From the NCBI RefSeq assembly GCF_001806325.1, contig NZ_CP017580.1:434001-498000 (forward strand): a stretch of 64,000 nucleotides of DNA, given 5' to 3'. A program made the position numbers and the translations under genes. Source of the stretch: Curtobacterium sp. BH-2-1-1. GTDB taxonomy: Bacteria > Actinomycetota > Actinomycetes > Actinomycetales > Microbacteriaceae. Numbering within the stretch: the stretch's first letter is position 1; each line of letters begins with the position of its first letter. Positions 1 through 8,585 of this stretch are shown piece by piece. Below the pieces are notes generated by a model. It saw only the letters and a program-made list of their open reading frames with translations. It was not told the origin of the DNA and ran no database searches.

Positions 1-1
1 C

Positions 2-82
2 GACGAGGACCAGCCGATGCTGACGCCGCAGCAGACCATGGCGGACGTGGCGCCGACACCGTCGCTGATCACGTACCAGTAG
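2..82 (+). CDS. C-terminal end of an unidentified protein (partial)
   Basis: Reading frame 2 is open from the window edge and ends with TAG at 80-82, giving the last 26 residues of a protein that ends in PTPSLITYQ. It is followed within 20 bases by a strong inverted repeat that would serve as its terminator, which supports it being the true gene end. The fragment is too short to assign a family. Confidence 0.5.
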   Translation, partial: DEDQPMLTPQQTMADVAPTPSLITYQ

Positions 83-97
83 CGTTTTCCACAGACT

Positions 98-144
98 GGC
101 GCGCCCCGCTCGGCGGCGACGCGGAGCGTTGCGCGGGGCGCGCC
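98..144 (+). terminator. Inverted repeat, likely terminator of the upstream gene
   Basis: GGCGCGCCCCGC at 98-109 pairs perfectly with GCGGGGCGCGCC at 133-144 (12 bp, 23-base loop). It lies 16 bases after the stop of the partial gene and before recQ. There is no T-tract, as is common in actinobacterial terminators. The rest of 83-205 holds no gene that I can see. Confidence 0.55.
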
Positions 145-205
145 GACCGAGCCTGCGAGGGAGGACGACCCGCGTTTCGTCGGTCGGTGCTGACAGCATG
201 GGGTC

Positions 206-2344
206 ATGTCTGTAGCCCCGTCACCTGCTCCGCCGTCCCCCGCGATCGCTGCGGAGGCGCAGGAGGCGCTGCACGCCCTGACCGGGCGGCCCGACGCGGT
301 GTTCCACCCCGGGCAGCTCGAGGCGATCTCGGCGCTGGTCGAGCATCGGCAGCGCGCCCTCGTGGTGCAGCGCACCGGGTGGGGGAAGTCCGCCGTGTAC
401 TTCCTCGCGACCCTGCTGCTCCGGCGACGCGGGGGCGGCCCGACCGTGCTCGTGTCGCCGCTGCTCGCACTCATGCGCGACCAGGTCGCCGCGGCTGCCC
501 GGGCCGGGGTGCGTGCGGTGTCGATCAACTCGGCGAACGCGCACGAGTGGGGTGAGACGCAGGCGGCGCTCGCCCGCGACGAGGTGGACGTCCTGCTCGT
601 CTCCCCCGAGCGGCTCAACAACCCGAGGTTCCGCGACGAACAGCTGCCGACGCTCATCGCCCGCATGGGCATGCTCGTCGTCGACGAGGCGCACTGCATC
701 TCCGACTGGGGGCACGACTTCCGGCCGGACTACCGCCGGCTGGCCGAGCTCATCCGGTCGCTCCCCCACGGCGTGCCCGTCCTCGCCACCACCGCGACGG
801 CGAACGAGCGCGTGGTCGAGGACGTCGCCGAGCAGCTGACCGCCGGCCCCGACGACCCCGTGTTCACCATCCGCGGGTCCCTCGCGCGGGCCTCGCTGCG
901 GCTCGGCGTGCTGTCGCTCCCCGACGCCCGACAGCGGCTCGGCTGGTTGCTCGCGCACCTCGGCGACCTGCCGGGCAGCGGCATCATCTACACGCTCACC
1001 GTCTCCGCGGCCGAGGACATCGCCCGGCTACTGCGCGACAACGGGTACTCGGTCCGCGCCTACACCGGGCGCACCGACACTGACGAGCGCGAGCAGCTCG
1101 AGCAGCAGCTCAAGGGCAACGAGCTGAAGGCCCTCGTCGCGACGAGTGCGCTCGGGATGGGGTTCGACAAGCCGGACCTGGGCTTCGTCGTCCACGTCGG
1201 GGCGCCGTCCTCCCCCGTGGCGTACTACCAGCAGATCGGTCGTGCCGGTCGCGCCACCGACAACGCCGACGTGCTCCTGCTGCCCGGGCGTGAAGACCAA
1301 GAGATCTGGCAGTACTTCGCGAGTGCCTCGATGCCGACCGAGTCCCGGGCGTCCGCGGTGCTGCACGCGCTGTCCCGTGACTTCGCGATGTCGACCGTCG
1401 CCCTCGAGGGACTGGTCGACATCAAGCGCTCCACCCTCGAACTCCTGCTCAAGGTGCTCGATGTCGACGGCGCCGTCCAGCGCGTCGCCGGCGGGTGGGT
1501 CGCCACGGGGCAGCCGTGGGAGTACGACGCGCCCCGCTACGAGCGGGTCGCCGCTGCCCGCGCTGCCGAGGCCGCGTCGATGCTCGACTACGAGTCCACG
1601 TCGCAGTGCCGCATGCAGCTCCTGCAGCAGGACCTCGACGACCCGTCCGCCGAACCGTGCGGTCGCTGCGACAACTGCACCGACGCCTGGTACCCGACGT
1701 CGGTGTCGTCGTCGGACGCCTCGGGTGCCGCCGCGGCACTCGACAAGGTCGGGGTCGAGATCGCCCCGCGCGCCCAGTGGCCGTCGGGCATGTCGTCGCT
1801 CGGCGTCCCCGTGCGCGGCAAGATCAGCGCTGACGAGCTCGTCCAGCCCGGACGCGCCGTCGCCCGACTCACCGACCTCGGGTGGGGTGGGCCGCTCCGT
1901 GCCCTCTTCGCACCGGGGGTCCCCGATGCCCCGATCTCGCGGGAGCTCGTCGACGGGTGCGTCCGTGCGCTCAAGGACTGGCCGTGGGAGACCCGTCCGA
2001 CCGGGGTCGTCGCGATGTCGTCGCGGTCACGGCCCGAACTCGTCGGGTCGCTCGCGCAGGCACTGTCCTCGATCGGGCGACTGCAGTTCCTCGGCACGCT
2101 CGGCCGGAACGGTGGGACGCCGCGCGGCGACGGTGCGACGAACAGCGCCTACCGGTTGTCGGGGGTGTGGGACACGTTCGTGGTCGATCCTGCGCTCGGG
2201 GCCGCGCTGCAGTCGCACGAGGGGCCGGTGCTGCTCGTGGACGACCTCGTCGACAGTCGGTGGACGATGACCGTGGCGGGCCGCGAACTGCGGCGGGCGG
2301 GGGCGTCGGCCGTGTTGCCGTTCGCGTTGGCCACGGTCGCCTGA
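206..2344 (+). CDS. recQ: RecQ-family ATP-dependent DNA helicase with C-terminal phosphoribosyltransferase-like domain
   Basis: 712-residue superfamily 2 helicase expected to unwind DNA 3'-5' in recombination and repair in the cytoplasm. Seen in order: Q-motif-like FHPGQLEAI (33-41), Walker A QRTGWGKS (55-62), DEAH box (160-163) followed by CISDWGHDFRPDY, then ATTATAN, and the motif VI segment QQIGRAGR. A zinc-type cysteine set (a Cys in QCRMQL, then CGRCDNC) follows. The last ~40 residues contain VLLVDDLVDSRWTM, which resembles the PRPP-binding loop of phosphoribosyltransferases; such a tail is known in actinobacterial RecQ-like proteins. ATG at 206 is preceded by CAGCAT (194-199) and six bases, so it may be leaderless. 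No HRDC domain is apparent. Confidence 0.9.
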   Translation: MSVAPSPAPPSPAIAAEAQEALHALTGRPDAVFHPGQLEAISALVEHRQRALVVQRTGWGKSAVYFLATLLLRRRGGGPTVLVSPLLALMRDQVAAAARAGVRAVSINSANAHEWGETQAALARDEVDVLLVSPERLNNPRFRDEQLPTLIARMGMLVVDEAHCISDWGHDFRPDYRRLAELIRSLPHGVPVLATTATANERVVEDVAEQLTAGPDDPVFTIRGSLARASLRLGVLSLPDARQRLGWLLAHLGDLPGSGIIYTLTVSAAEDIARLLRDNGYSVRAYTGRTDTDEREQLEQQLKGNELKALVATSALGMGFDKPDLGFVVHVGAPSSPVAYYQQIGRAGRATDNADVLLLPGREDQEIWQYFASASMPTESRASAVLHALSRDFAMSTVALEGLVDIKRSTLELLLKVLDVDGAVQRVAGGWVATGQPWEYDAPRYERVAAARAAEAASMLDYESTSQCRMQLLQQDLDDPSAEPCGRCDNCTDAWYPTSVSSSDASGAAAALDKVGVEIAPRAQWPSGMSSLGVPVRGKISADELVQPGRAVARLTDLGWGGPLRALFAPGVPDAPISRELVDGCVRALKDWPWETRPTGVVAMSSRSRPELVGSLAQALSSIGRLQFLGTLGRNGGTPRGDGATNSAYRLSGVWDTFVVDPALGAALQSHEGPVLLVDDLVDSRWTMTVAGRELRRAGASAVLPFALATVA

Positions 2345-2352
2345 GCCGGTCG

Positions 2353-2775
2353 TCAGCCGTTCGGGTTGCTCAGGCCGTCGGCAACCCACTGCAGGAAGAC
2401 GACGACGGCCACGTCGACCAGCAGCGTCCCGCCGGCCACGAACAACCCGGCCGCTGCGACGACGACCGCTGCCGGACGCGGCCCGGGCACCCGGAACAGG
2501 GCCACCACCGTGGCGAGGAGCGCGGCGAGCGAGACGATCCCCGTCACCACCCACCACGGTGGGAACCCCTCGGTGAACACGCGCGCCAGGCCGACCGCGT
2601 GTGCGACGCCGGCGATCAGTGCGACGGCCCCGGGCGCAGCCAGCCACCAGCTGCTCGCGCCGATCGTGCGGTCGCCGGACGAACGTGCTGTGATGTCGGA
2701 CCTCCCCCGGCCGCCCCGATGGGCGCCGCCCCGGCGGTCATCGTCGCACACCGGAGGCGCGGTGCGGGCCGGCAC
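2353..2775 (-). CDS. Small hydrophobic membrane protein, unknown function
   Basis: Up to 140 residues. The conserved-looking part starts around ASSWWLAAPGAVAL and contains three to four hydrophobic segments separated by short loops, so it is an integral membrane protein of unknown role. The start is unresolved. The frame is open to a GTG at 2775, and another GTG is at 2751, but that N-terminus overlaps a dispersed palindrome and is Arg/Gly rich. A good GGGGGAGG Shine-Dalgarno lies upstream of an in-frame ATC, with no ATG, GTG or TTG at the expected place. The gene is convergent with recQ. Hydrophobicity and coding character favour this strand over the opposite open frame. Confidence 0.6.
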   Translation of the reverse strand: MPARTAPPVCDDDRRGGAHRGGRGRSDITARSSGDRTIGASSWWLAAPGAVALIAGVAHAVGLARVFTEGFPPWWVVTGIVSLAALLATVVALFRVPGPRPAAVVVAAAGLFVAGGTLLVDVAVVVFLQWVADGLSNPNG

Positions 2776-2784
2776 CGCGCCTCC
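2753..2784. repeat. Dispersed palindrome, GGAGGCGCGGTG family
   Basis: Perfect 13-bp arms GGAGGCGCGGTGC (2753-2765) and GCACCGCGCCTCC (2772-2784) around six bases. Same core as copies near 22344, 32990, 38380, 43524, 58566 and 61328. It lies between the 3' end of an aldo/keto reductase gene and the N-terminal region of the membrane-protein gene. Confidence 0.8.
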
Positions 2785-2802
2785 AGTCCGCCGGGGCGCG
2801 GC

Positions 2803-3672
2803 TCAGGCGCCGATCGCGTCCAGCTCGGCGAGCGCGTCGGCCGGCAGGGCGAAGCCCGCCGACGCGACGTTGTCGCGCAGGTGCGCGACAGACGAGGTCC
2901 CGGGGATGAGGAGCATGTTCGGCGAGCGCTGGAGCAGCCACGACAGCGCCACGGTCAGCCGCGACACTCCGAGCCGCTCCGCGACGGCGTCGAGCGCACC
3001 GGACTGCAGCGGCGAGAAGCCGCCGAGCGGGAAGTACGGCACGTAGGCGATGCCCTGCGCGGCCGTGCTGTCGACCATCGCGTCGTCCTCGCGGCGGGCG
3101 ACGTTGTAGAAGTTCTGCACGCAGACGACGGGGGCGATCGACTGCGCCTCGGCGAGTTGCTCGGCGTTCACGGTCGACAGGCCGAGGTGCTTGATGAGGC
3201 CCTGCTGCCGGAGTTCGGCGAGGGCTTCGAACTGCGGCGCGAGGCTGCCCGGCTCCGGGGCGTCGAACCCGCCGACGCGGAGGTTCACCACGTCGAGCTG
3301 CTCGAGCCCCAGGTGCCGCAGGTTGTCGTGCACCTGCTCAACGAGCTCGTGCGGCTCGCGGGCGTGCGGCCACCCGCCGTCCGCATCGCGCCGGGCACCG
3401 ACCTTCGTCACGATGTGCAGGCCGTCGGCGTACGGGTGGAGGGCCTCGCGGATGACCTCGTTCGTGACGTGCGGGCCGTAGAAGTCGGCCGTGTCGATGT
3501 GGGTGATCCCGAGCTCGACGACGGCGCGGAGGACTCGGATCGCCTCGTCGCGGTCGGTGGGCGGCCCGAAGACGCCGGGGCCCGCGAGCTGCATGGCGCC
3601 GTACCCGACGCGGGTGAGGTCGAGGTCGTCGGCGAGGCGGAAGGAACCGCCGGGGAGTGTGGTGTCGGTCAT
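2803..3672 (-). CDS. Aldo/keto reductase family oxidoreductase
   Basis: 289-residue NADPH-dependent TIM-barrel oxidoreductase of the aldo/keto reductase superfamily; the substrate cannot be told from sequence. The catalytic Asp and Tyr appear in HIDTADFYG and the Lys in IVTKVGA. At the place of the usual catalytic His, the strand reads DVVNLRVGG, so that His looks replaced. C-terminal SWLLQRSPNMLLIPGTSS matches the cofactor-binding end of the barrel. Start ATG at 3672 gives MTDTTLPGG and a normal length. It is divergent from an MmyB-type regulator 102 bases away, the common arrangement in which the regulator controls the oxidoreductase. Confidence 0.88.
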   Translation of the reverse strand: MTDTTLPGGSFRLADDLDLTRVGYGAMQLAGPGVFGPPTDRDEAIRVLRAVVELGITHIDTADFYGPHVTNEVIREALHPYADGLHIVTKVGARRDADGGWPHAREPHELVEQVHDNLRHLGLEQLDVVNLRVGGFDAPEPGSLAPQFEALAELRQQGLIKHLGLSTVNAEQLAEAQSIAPVVCVQNFYNVARREDDAMVDSTAAQGIAYVPYFPLGGFSPLQSGALDAVAERLGVSRLTVALSWLLQRSPNMLLIPGTSSVAHLRDNVASAGFALPADALAELDAIGA

Positions 3673-3762
3673 GTCCACCACGATGCTCCCGGTCCGCCGG
3701 GACGGACAGGTCCCCGTCGACCCTGGGACCACGGGGACCAGGATCGGACCGCGCCGGGTCCG

Positions 3763-3768
3763 TAGCAT
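3763..3768 (+). promoter_or_regulatory. -10 box for the MmyB-type regulator (leaderless)
   Basis: TAGCAT followed by six bases and the GTG start at 3775, so transcription would begin at the start codon. The 3673-3774 gap also must hold the promoter of the divergent aldo/keto reductase gene. Confidence 0.55.
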
Positions 3769-3774
3769 CGAGGG

Positions 3775-4695
3775 GTGAGCGACAACACCCTCGGCGAGTA
3801 CCTCCGGGCGAGGCGTGCGCTCGTGCGCCCGGAGGACGCCGGGCTGCGCGTCACCGGTGTCCGACGCACGCCGGGGCTGCGCCGCGAGGAGGTGGCGACG
3901 CTCGCCGGGATCAGCGCGGACTACTACCTCCGTCTCGAACAGGGGCGTGACCGGAACCCGTCGGGGCAGGTGCTCGACGCGATCGCACGGGTGTTCGGCC
4001 TCGACGCCACGGCGACCGCGTACCTGCGGGGTCTGGCCAGCGCGTCCGGATCGAGTGCCGCTGCGCCCGACCGCGCCAGGGGATCCCGCGGAGGCCGGAG
4101 TGACCGGGTCCCGACCGGGACGCTGCAGTTGCTCGACGTCGTCGGGTTGCCCGCCTTCGTCGAGAACCGTGCGTTCGATGTGCTCGCCGCGAACCGGCTC
4201 GCGTCCGCGTTGGCGCCGGGGATGCGTGCCGGCGAGAACCGGCTGCGCACGATGTTCCTCGGCCACACCGAGCAGGGGCGCTACCCGGACTGGGAGCAGC
4301 AGATGGGCGGCATGGTGGCCGCGTTCCGGTCCTCCATCGGGACCCGTGTGGACGATCCGGCGATCACCTCGCTCGTCGGCGAACTGTCGCTCGGCAGCGA
4401 GGACTTCCGTCGGCTGTGGGCACGGCACGACGTCCGGCCGCTCGCCGGGGGCACCGTGCGGATGTGGCACCCGGAGGTGGGCGAGCTCGAGCTCCGGCGG
4501 GAGAAGCTCGGCATCGGCGGGACGGACGGGCAGCTGCTCGTGCTGCACCACGCCGAACCGGGGTCGCCCTCGGCGGGGGCGTTGGCGCTGCTCGGGAGCC
4601 TGGCCGCGGGGGCTGCGGGCGGCGCGGGCGGCGCGGCGGGCGACACGGCGGGCCGACTCGGAACGACATCGTCGACGTCGTACGACCTCGACTGA
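3775..4695 (+). CDS. XRE-type helix-turn-helix regulator with MmyB-like ligand-binding domain
   Basis: 306-residue transcription regulator. An N-terminal HTH of the XRE type covers about residues 5-80, with the family signature PGLRREEVATLAGIS and YYLRLEQGRDRNPS. A MmyB-like PAS-related domain follows: LPAFVENRAFDVLAANRLA, then RTMFLGHTEQGRYPDWE, ending with LLVLHHAEPGSPS; MmyB domains bind small hydrophobic ligands. The C-terminal ~35 residues are Ala/Gly-rich low complexity, and the last codons lie inside a palindromic element. GTG at 3775 is fixed by the -10 box six bases upstream. It probably regulates the divergent aldo/keto reductase and itself. Confidence 0.9.
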   Translation: MSDNTLGEYLRARRALVRPEDAGLRVTGVRRTPGLRREEVATLAGISADYYLRLEQGRDRNPSGQVLDAIARVFGLDATATAYLRGLASASGSSAAAPDRARGSRGGRSDRVPTGTLQLLDVVGLPAFVENRAFDVLAANRLASALAPGMRAGENRLRTMFLGHTEQGRYPDWEQQMGGMVAAFRSSIGTRVDDPAITSLVGELSLGSEDFRRLWARHDVRPLAGGTVRMWHPEVGELELRREKLGIGGTDGQLLVLHHAEPGSPSAGALALLGSLAAGAAGGAGGAAGDTAGRLGTTSSTSYDLD

Positions 4696-4772
4696 GTCGT
4701 TCCCCCGCGCGTGCAACGGTGCGCGTCCGCAACGAGCGACAAGACCGGTGTCGAACGACGTCGACGATGTCG
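4664..4772. repeat. Inverted repeat with CGACATCG core spanning the regulator's stop codon
   Basis: CGACATCGTCGACGTCG (4664-4680) is repeated in perfect inverse at 4756-4772, and the similarity continues inward for about six more bases with one mismatch. The left arm encodes the last residues of the MmyB regulator. The GGAACGACATCG start resembles arms of the palindromes at 22105-22167 and 35938-35998. The interval 4696-4822 has no gene; the element could act as a terminator for the convergent genes. Confidence 0.6.
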
Positions 4773-4822
4773 CATCGGCTCTGCACCACCCAGCGCTCTC
4801 ACCGCGCGCCGCCACCGCCCCC

Positions 4823-5362
4823 TCAGCCCGCCGCAGGCCCCGAGCGTCGCGCCGGCTTCGGGAACGCGGCCCGCATGTGGTCGGTCGTCAGCACGTCCCC
4901 GATGCCGATCATCAGCAGCGAGAACACGATCTGCTCGATGACCATCCAGAACGGGTAGAGCCCCGGGATCGCCGCGACCACGAGCGTCACGACCGGGAAG
5001 ATCCGGCTGAACAACCGCAGCCGCTGGTACGCCCAGTAGTAGCCGAGCTGCGCCCGCCACGCGAACACGTAGAGCGTCAGCGTGATGAGCAGGACGACGG
5101 TCGCACGGAACCACACCGCCCACGGAACCGTCTGCCCGGCGTTCGTCAGGAGGATCGCCACGACGATCGCCGTCAGGCCGACGACGGTCTCGGCGACGAG
5201 CAGCCACCGGATCCACCGGAAGGAGCGGACGGTCTCGGGGTGGTCGAGCATGTCCTCGCGGATGACGTAGTCCGCCTGGCGGCCGCCGGCCAGTCGATCG
5301 AGGTGCAGACGGCACCACAGGCGGTCGGCGAGGGCACCGAGCCCGGCGTTCTGCTGCGTCAC
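4823..5362 (-). CDS. Hypothetical integral membrane protein
   Basis: 179 residues. A short soluble N-terminus (MTQQNAGLGALADRLWCR) is followed by four predicted membrane segments, around IRWLLVAETVVGLTAIVVAI, FRATVVLLITLTLYVF, FPVVTLVVAAIPGLYPFW and VIEQIVFSLLMIGIGDVL, and a basic tail. I do not recognise the family. The start is GTG at 5362, with GGGAGG immediately upstream. It follows the DM13-like gene on the same strand after a 99-base gap that contains a duplicated hairpin, and is convergent with the MmyB regulator. Confidence 0.75.
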   Translation of the reverse strand: MTQQNAGLGALADRLWCRLHLDRLAGGRQADYVIREDMLDHPETVRSFRWIRWLLVAETVVGLTAIVVAILLTNAGQTVPWAVWFRATVVLLITLTLYVFAWRAQLGYYWAYQRLRLFSRIFPVVTLVVAAIPGLYPFWMVIEQIVFSLLMIGIGDVLTTDHMRAAFPKPARRSGPAAG

Positions 5363-5370
5363 CCTCCCAT

Positions 5371-5444
5371 GGTGCCGTATCCGGCGGCGCGATCCGGCAC
5401 CGCACCACCCTGCCGTGTCCCGCGGCGCGAACCGGCACCGTGCC
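5371..5444. repeat. Duplicated imperfect hairpin in the gap before the membrane-protein gene
   Basis: Two related ~36-base units lie side by side. 5371-5406 has GGTGCCG near its start and CGGCACC near its end. 5410-5444 has CTGCCGTGTCCCG then CCGGCACCGTGCC. The second unit ends in GGCACCGTGCCTCC, which matches one arm of the GGAGGCGCGGTG palindrome family. Confidence 0.4.
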
Positions 5445-5461
5445 TCCAGACCGACGACGCC

Positions 5462-6115
5462 TCAGTCGGTCGGCAGGAGCGCGGCTCCCCCGAGGACCGC
5501 ACCGGAGTCGGGGTCCAGCAGGACGAGCGAGCGGACCGGTTCCGGGATGCCGCGGGGTGCCTCGAGGTCGAAGGTGATCGTCCCGACGTCGGACGGGATC
5601 GTGCCGAGGTCGTCGTCGTCCTCGTGCCCCGTCCAGAGCCCGGGCCGCGCGCCGACGACCGTGCCCTCGGAGAGCACCACCCGGACCCCCGGCAGCTCCG
5701 TGTCGGAGGACGCCGCTCGGAGGTCCGTGATCCTGACGAGCAGGTGCTCCCCGGCGCGGGCGATCCGGACGTGTCCCGAGGCGGACCGGTCGTGTCCCGA
5801 GGCGATCCCGTCGATCGGAGCGATCGGGACGAGGTCGCCGGCCACCGGCGGGACGCGCCGCCACCACGGGTCGATGGGCGACCCGTCGGCATGGTCGTCG
5901 GTGGCGGGCTCGGGGACCGGGGCGCCGAGCGTGTTCGACGGGGACACGAGCGTGCCGCCCTGCAGACCCTGTTCGGCGAGCGGGGTCGTCGTCGCGACCG
6001 GCTCCGCAGCGTCGAGGCCACGCTCGGTCTGGATGACGCGCCAAGCGACCAGGACCGCGACGAGGGCGAGCAGAGCGACCGCTGCGAACAGCCATCGTCG
6101 ACTCGCCCTCGTCAT
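5462..6115 (-). CDS. Membrane-anchored DM13-like domain protein
   Basis: 217 residues. An N-terminal anchor (RRWLFAAVALLALVAVLVAW, about residues 6-25) is followed by an acidic linker and a C-terminal ~100-residue domain. That domain resembles DM13, a domain linked to extracytoplasmic electron transfer: EHLLVRITDLRAAS, VRVVLSEG, DLGTIPSDVGTITFDLE, and SLVLLDPDSGAVLGGAALLP. The conserved DM13 cysteine position reads Leu here, so a redox role is doubtful. ATG at 6115 follows AGGAG by seven bases. The gene is 20 bases downstream of der and probably cotranscribed. The family call is by pattern and moderately sure. Confidence 0.65.
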   Translation of the reverse strand: MTRASRRWLFAAVALLALVAVLVAWRVIQTERGLDAAEPVATTTPLAEQGLQGGTLVSPSNTLGAPVPEPATDDHADGSPIDPWWRRVPPVAGDLVPIAPIDGIASGHDRSASGHVRIARAGEHLLVRITDLRAASSDTELPGVRVVLSEGTVVGARPGLWTGHEDDDDLGTIPSDVGTITFDLEAPRGIPEPVRSLVLLDPDSGAVLGGAALLPTD

Positions 6116-6135
6116 GTCGGATCTCCTGATCGACC

Positions 6136-7656
6136 TCAGCGCTTGCGGCGCTCGCGCACCCGCATGTTGACGTTGATCGGCGTGCCCGAGAAGCCCCAGA
6201 CCTCGCGCAGTCGACGCGTGATGAAGCGTCGGTACTGCGGGTCGAGGAAGCCCGTCGTGAACAGCACGAACGTCGGCGGCTGGCTCGACGCCTGGGTCCC
6301 GAACAGGATGCGGGGCTGCTTGCCACCACGGACCGGGTGCGGGTGCTCCTGCACGAGCTCGGCGATGAAGGCGTTGACCTTGCCCGTCGGGATGCGGGTG
6401 TCCCACGAGTCGAGCGCGGTCTCGAGGGCCGGCACGAGCTTCTCGAGGTGGCGACCGGTGCGTGCGGAGATGTTGACGCGCGGGGCCCACGCCACGTGCG
6501 CGAGGTCCTGCTCGATCTCGCGCTCGAGGTAGCGACGGCGGTCGTCCTCGAGCAGGTCCCACTTGTTGTAGGCCAGCACCAGCGCACGACCGGACTCGAG
6601 GACGAGGTCGATGATGCGGAGGTCCTGCACGGAGATCGGCTCGGTGACGTCGAGGACGACCACGGCGACCTCGGCCTTCTCGAGCGCTGCCGTCGTACGG
6701 AGCGAGGCGTAGAAGTCGGCCCCCTGCTGCAGGTGCACGCGCTTGCGGATGCCGGCGGTGTCGACGAAGCGCCAGACACGGCCGCCGAGCTCGATCTGCT
6801 CGTCCACCGGGTCGCGGGTCGTCCCGGACAGCTCGTTGACGACGACGCGCTCTTCGCCGGCGGCCTTGTTCAGGAGCGAGCTCTTGCCGACGTTCGGACG
6901 GCCGAGGATCGCGACGCGACGGGGTCCGCCGACCTCCTGCTTGGCGACGGCCGAGGTGTCGGGGAGCGTCTTGATGATGAGGTCGAGGAGGTCGGCGACG
7001 CCACGACCGTGCAGCGCCGACACCGGGTAGGGCTGCCCCAGACCGAGGTTCCAGAGCTCGTAGGCGTCGAGGTCGCGCCGGTCGTCGTCCGACTTGTTCG
7101 CGACGACGATGACCGGACGGTCGGTGCCGCGGAGCATCTTCACGACGTGCTCGTCGGTGGCGGTGATGCCGACCGTGACGTCCACGACGAAGAGCACCGC
7201 GTCGGCGAGGTCGATCGCGACCTCGGCCTGGGCGGCGACGGAAGCGTTGATGCCCTTGGCGTCGGGTTCCCACCCGCCGGTGTCGACGAGGGTGAAGCGC
7301 TTGTCGTTCCACTCCGCCTTGTAGGCGACGCGGTCACGCGTGACACCGGGGGTGTCCTGCACGACGGCTTCGCGGCGACCGAGGATGCGGTTCACCAGCT
7401 GCGACTTGCCGACGTTCGGTCGCCCGACGATCGCGAGCACCGGGTACGCCGGCAGGTACGTGATGCCGTCCTCGCCGAGGTGCCCGGCTTCGAGCAGGGC
7501 GACGTCCTCTTCGTCGAGCTCGTAGTCCTCGAGCCCGGCGCGGAGCGCGTTCGCCCGCTGCTCGGCCTCGGCTTCGTCGAGCCCGGCGATCCGCTCGCCG
7601 AGGGCGTCGTCGTACTCGGGGAAGTCGTCGTGTTCTGGGTTGTCCAGCTGCGCCAT
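6136..7656 (-). CDS. der: Ribosome biogenesis GTPase Der (EngA)
   Basis: 506-residue double GTPase needed for late 50S subunit assembly. After an acidic ~70-residue N-terminal extension typical of actinobacterial Der come two tandem G domains. The first has GRPNVGKS (78-85), [14 protein letters not shown] and NKSD. The second has [12 protein letters not shown] near residue 252, [13 protein letters not shown] and NKWDL. A KH-like C-terminal domain ends in [16 protein letters not shown]. It is downstream of cmk in the same operon; the cmk-der pair is conserved in actinobacteria. Confidence 0.97.
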   Translation of the reverse strand: MAQLDNPEHDDFPEYDDALGERIAGLDEAEAEQRANALRAGLEDYELDEEDVALLEAGHLGEDGITYLPAYPVLAIVGRPNVGKSQLVNRILGRREAVVQDTPGVTRDRVAYKAEWNDKRFTLVDTGGWEPDAKGINASVAAQAEVAIDLADAVLFVVDVTVGITATDEHVVKMLRGTDRPVIVVANKSDDDRRDLDAYELWNLGLGQPYPVSALHGRGVADLLDLIIKTLPDTSAVAKQEVGGPRRVAILGRPNVGKSSLLNKAAGEERVVVNELSGTTRDPVDEQIELGGRVWRFVDTAGIRKRVHLQQGADFYASLRTTAALEKAEVAVVVLDVTEPISVQDLRIIDLVLESGRALVLAYNKWDLLEDDRRRYLEREIEQDLAHVAWAPRVNISARTGRHLEKLVPALETALDSWDTRIPTGKVNAFIAELVQEHPHPVRGGKQPRILFGTQASSQPPTFVLFTTGFLDPQYRRFITRRLREVWGFSGTPINVNMRVRERRKR

Positions 7657-7724
7657 GTGGGTGTCCTTGCCGGCGACCCTTCGGCCGCGTGTTGTCAGTG
7701 CGTGGCCGCGCGTGGCCCTGGTGG

Positions 7725-8585
7725 TCAGTGCCCGGTCGCGCGGGCCAGGTCGACGACCGCTTGCACGGTCTGGTCGAAGTCGAGGTCGGTGGAGTCGAGC
7801 GTCGTGACGCCGTCGGCGGCGTTCATGAAGTCGACGACCTTCGCGTCCGCCGCGTCGCGACGAGCGAGTGCGGCGGAGGTCTCGGCGGCCGACTGGGTGG
7901 TGACCTCAGCCGAGCGCCGAGCCATTCTAACGGACTCGTCGGCCGTGAGGAGGATCCGGACTTCGGCATCGGGCGCGACGACCGTGGTGATGTCACGCCC
8001 CTCGGTGATGATGCCCCGACCCTCGGCCTTGCGCATCACGTTCCGGAAGAGCTGCACGAGCCGCTGCCGGACCTCGGGCAGCTTCGCGATGTGGGCGACC
8101 GCGGCGGTGACCTCGGGCGTGCGGATCGCGTCGGTGACGTCGGTGCCGTTCACCTGGACGAAGTAGGCGTCCGGGTCGGTGCCGATCTCGTAGTCGAAGG
8201 TGTCCCAGCTCGCCAGGACCGCGGCGGCGTCGTCGAGGTCGACCTGCTGCTGCAGGGCGTGCCAGGCGAGCGCACGGTAGGCGGCGCCGGTGTCCTGGTA
8301 GCCGAAGCCGAGCGCGCGCGCCGCGGCACGGGACACGCTCGACTTGCCGCTGCCCGCGGGACCGTCGACCGCGATCACGAACTTCGCGACGAAGGCGCCG
8401 TCCGGCAGTCCGGCCGGCAGGGGGTCGCGCGTCGAACCGGGCTCGCCGCCGCCCTGCCCGTCGAGACCGCCACCCGCACCGCCGGCGCCGCCGATCGGGC
8501 CGGGCTGGTCGCCGGGCGTGGGCAGCCCCGTGTCGGGTCCGTCCGGTCCACCGGTCACGCCGGAGTCGTCGTTGTTCAGGCCCAT
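7725..8585 (-). CDS. cmk: (d)CMP kinase
   Basis: 286 residues with the chosen ATG at 8585; an in-frame ATG at 8603 is an alternative, so the exact start is uncertain. It phosphorylates CMP and dCMP using ATP. The kinase domain begins at [17 protein letters not shown] (P-loop GPAGSGKS) and includes [26 protein letters not shown] and RRSAEV. It is preceded by ~60 residues of Gly/Pro-rich low complexity that the enzyme does not need, which is unusual. The gene overlaps the end of tyrA by ten bases and has GGAGG 11 bases before the ATG, so it is probably translated by coupling. Confidence 0.93.
   Translation of the reverse strand: MGLNNDDSGVTGGPDGPDTGLPTPGDQPGPIGGAGGAGGGLDGQGGGEPGSTRDPLPAGLPDGAFVAKFVIAVDGPAGSGKSSVSRAAARALGFGYQDTGAAYRALAWHALQQQVDLDDAAAVLASWDTFDYEIGTDPDAYFVQVNGTDVTDAIRTPEVTAAVAHIAKLPEVRQRLVQLFRNVMRKAEGRGIITEGRDITTVVAPDAEVRILLTADESVRMARRSAEVTTQSAAETSAALARRDAADAKVVDFMNAADGVTTLDSTDLDFDQTVQAVVDLARATGH

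Noticed and set aside
3673..4815. Extension of the aldo/keto reductase to 670 residues across the MmyB regulator
   Set aside because: The conserved enzyme begins at ATG 3672; the extra part is the antisense of the regulator gene.
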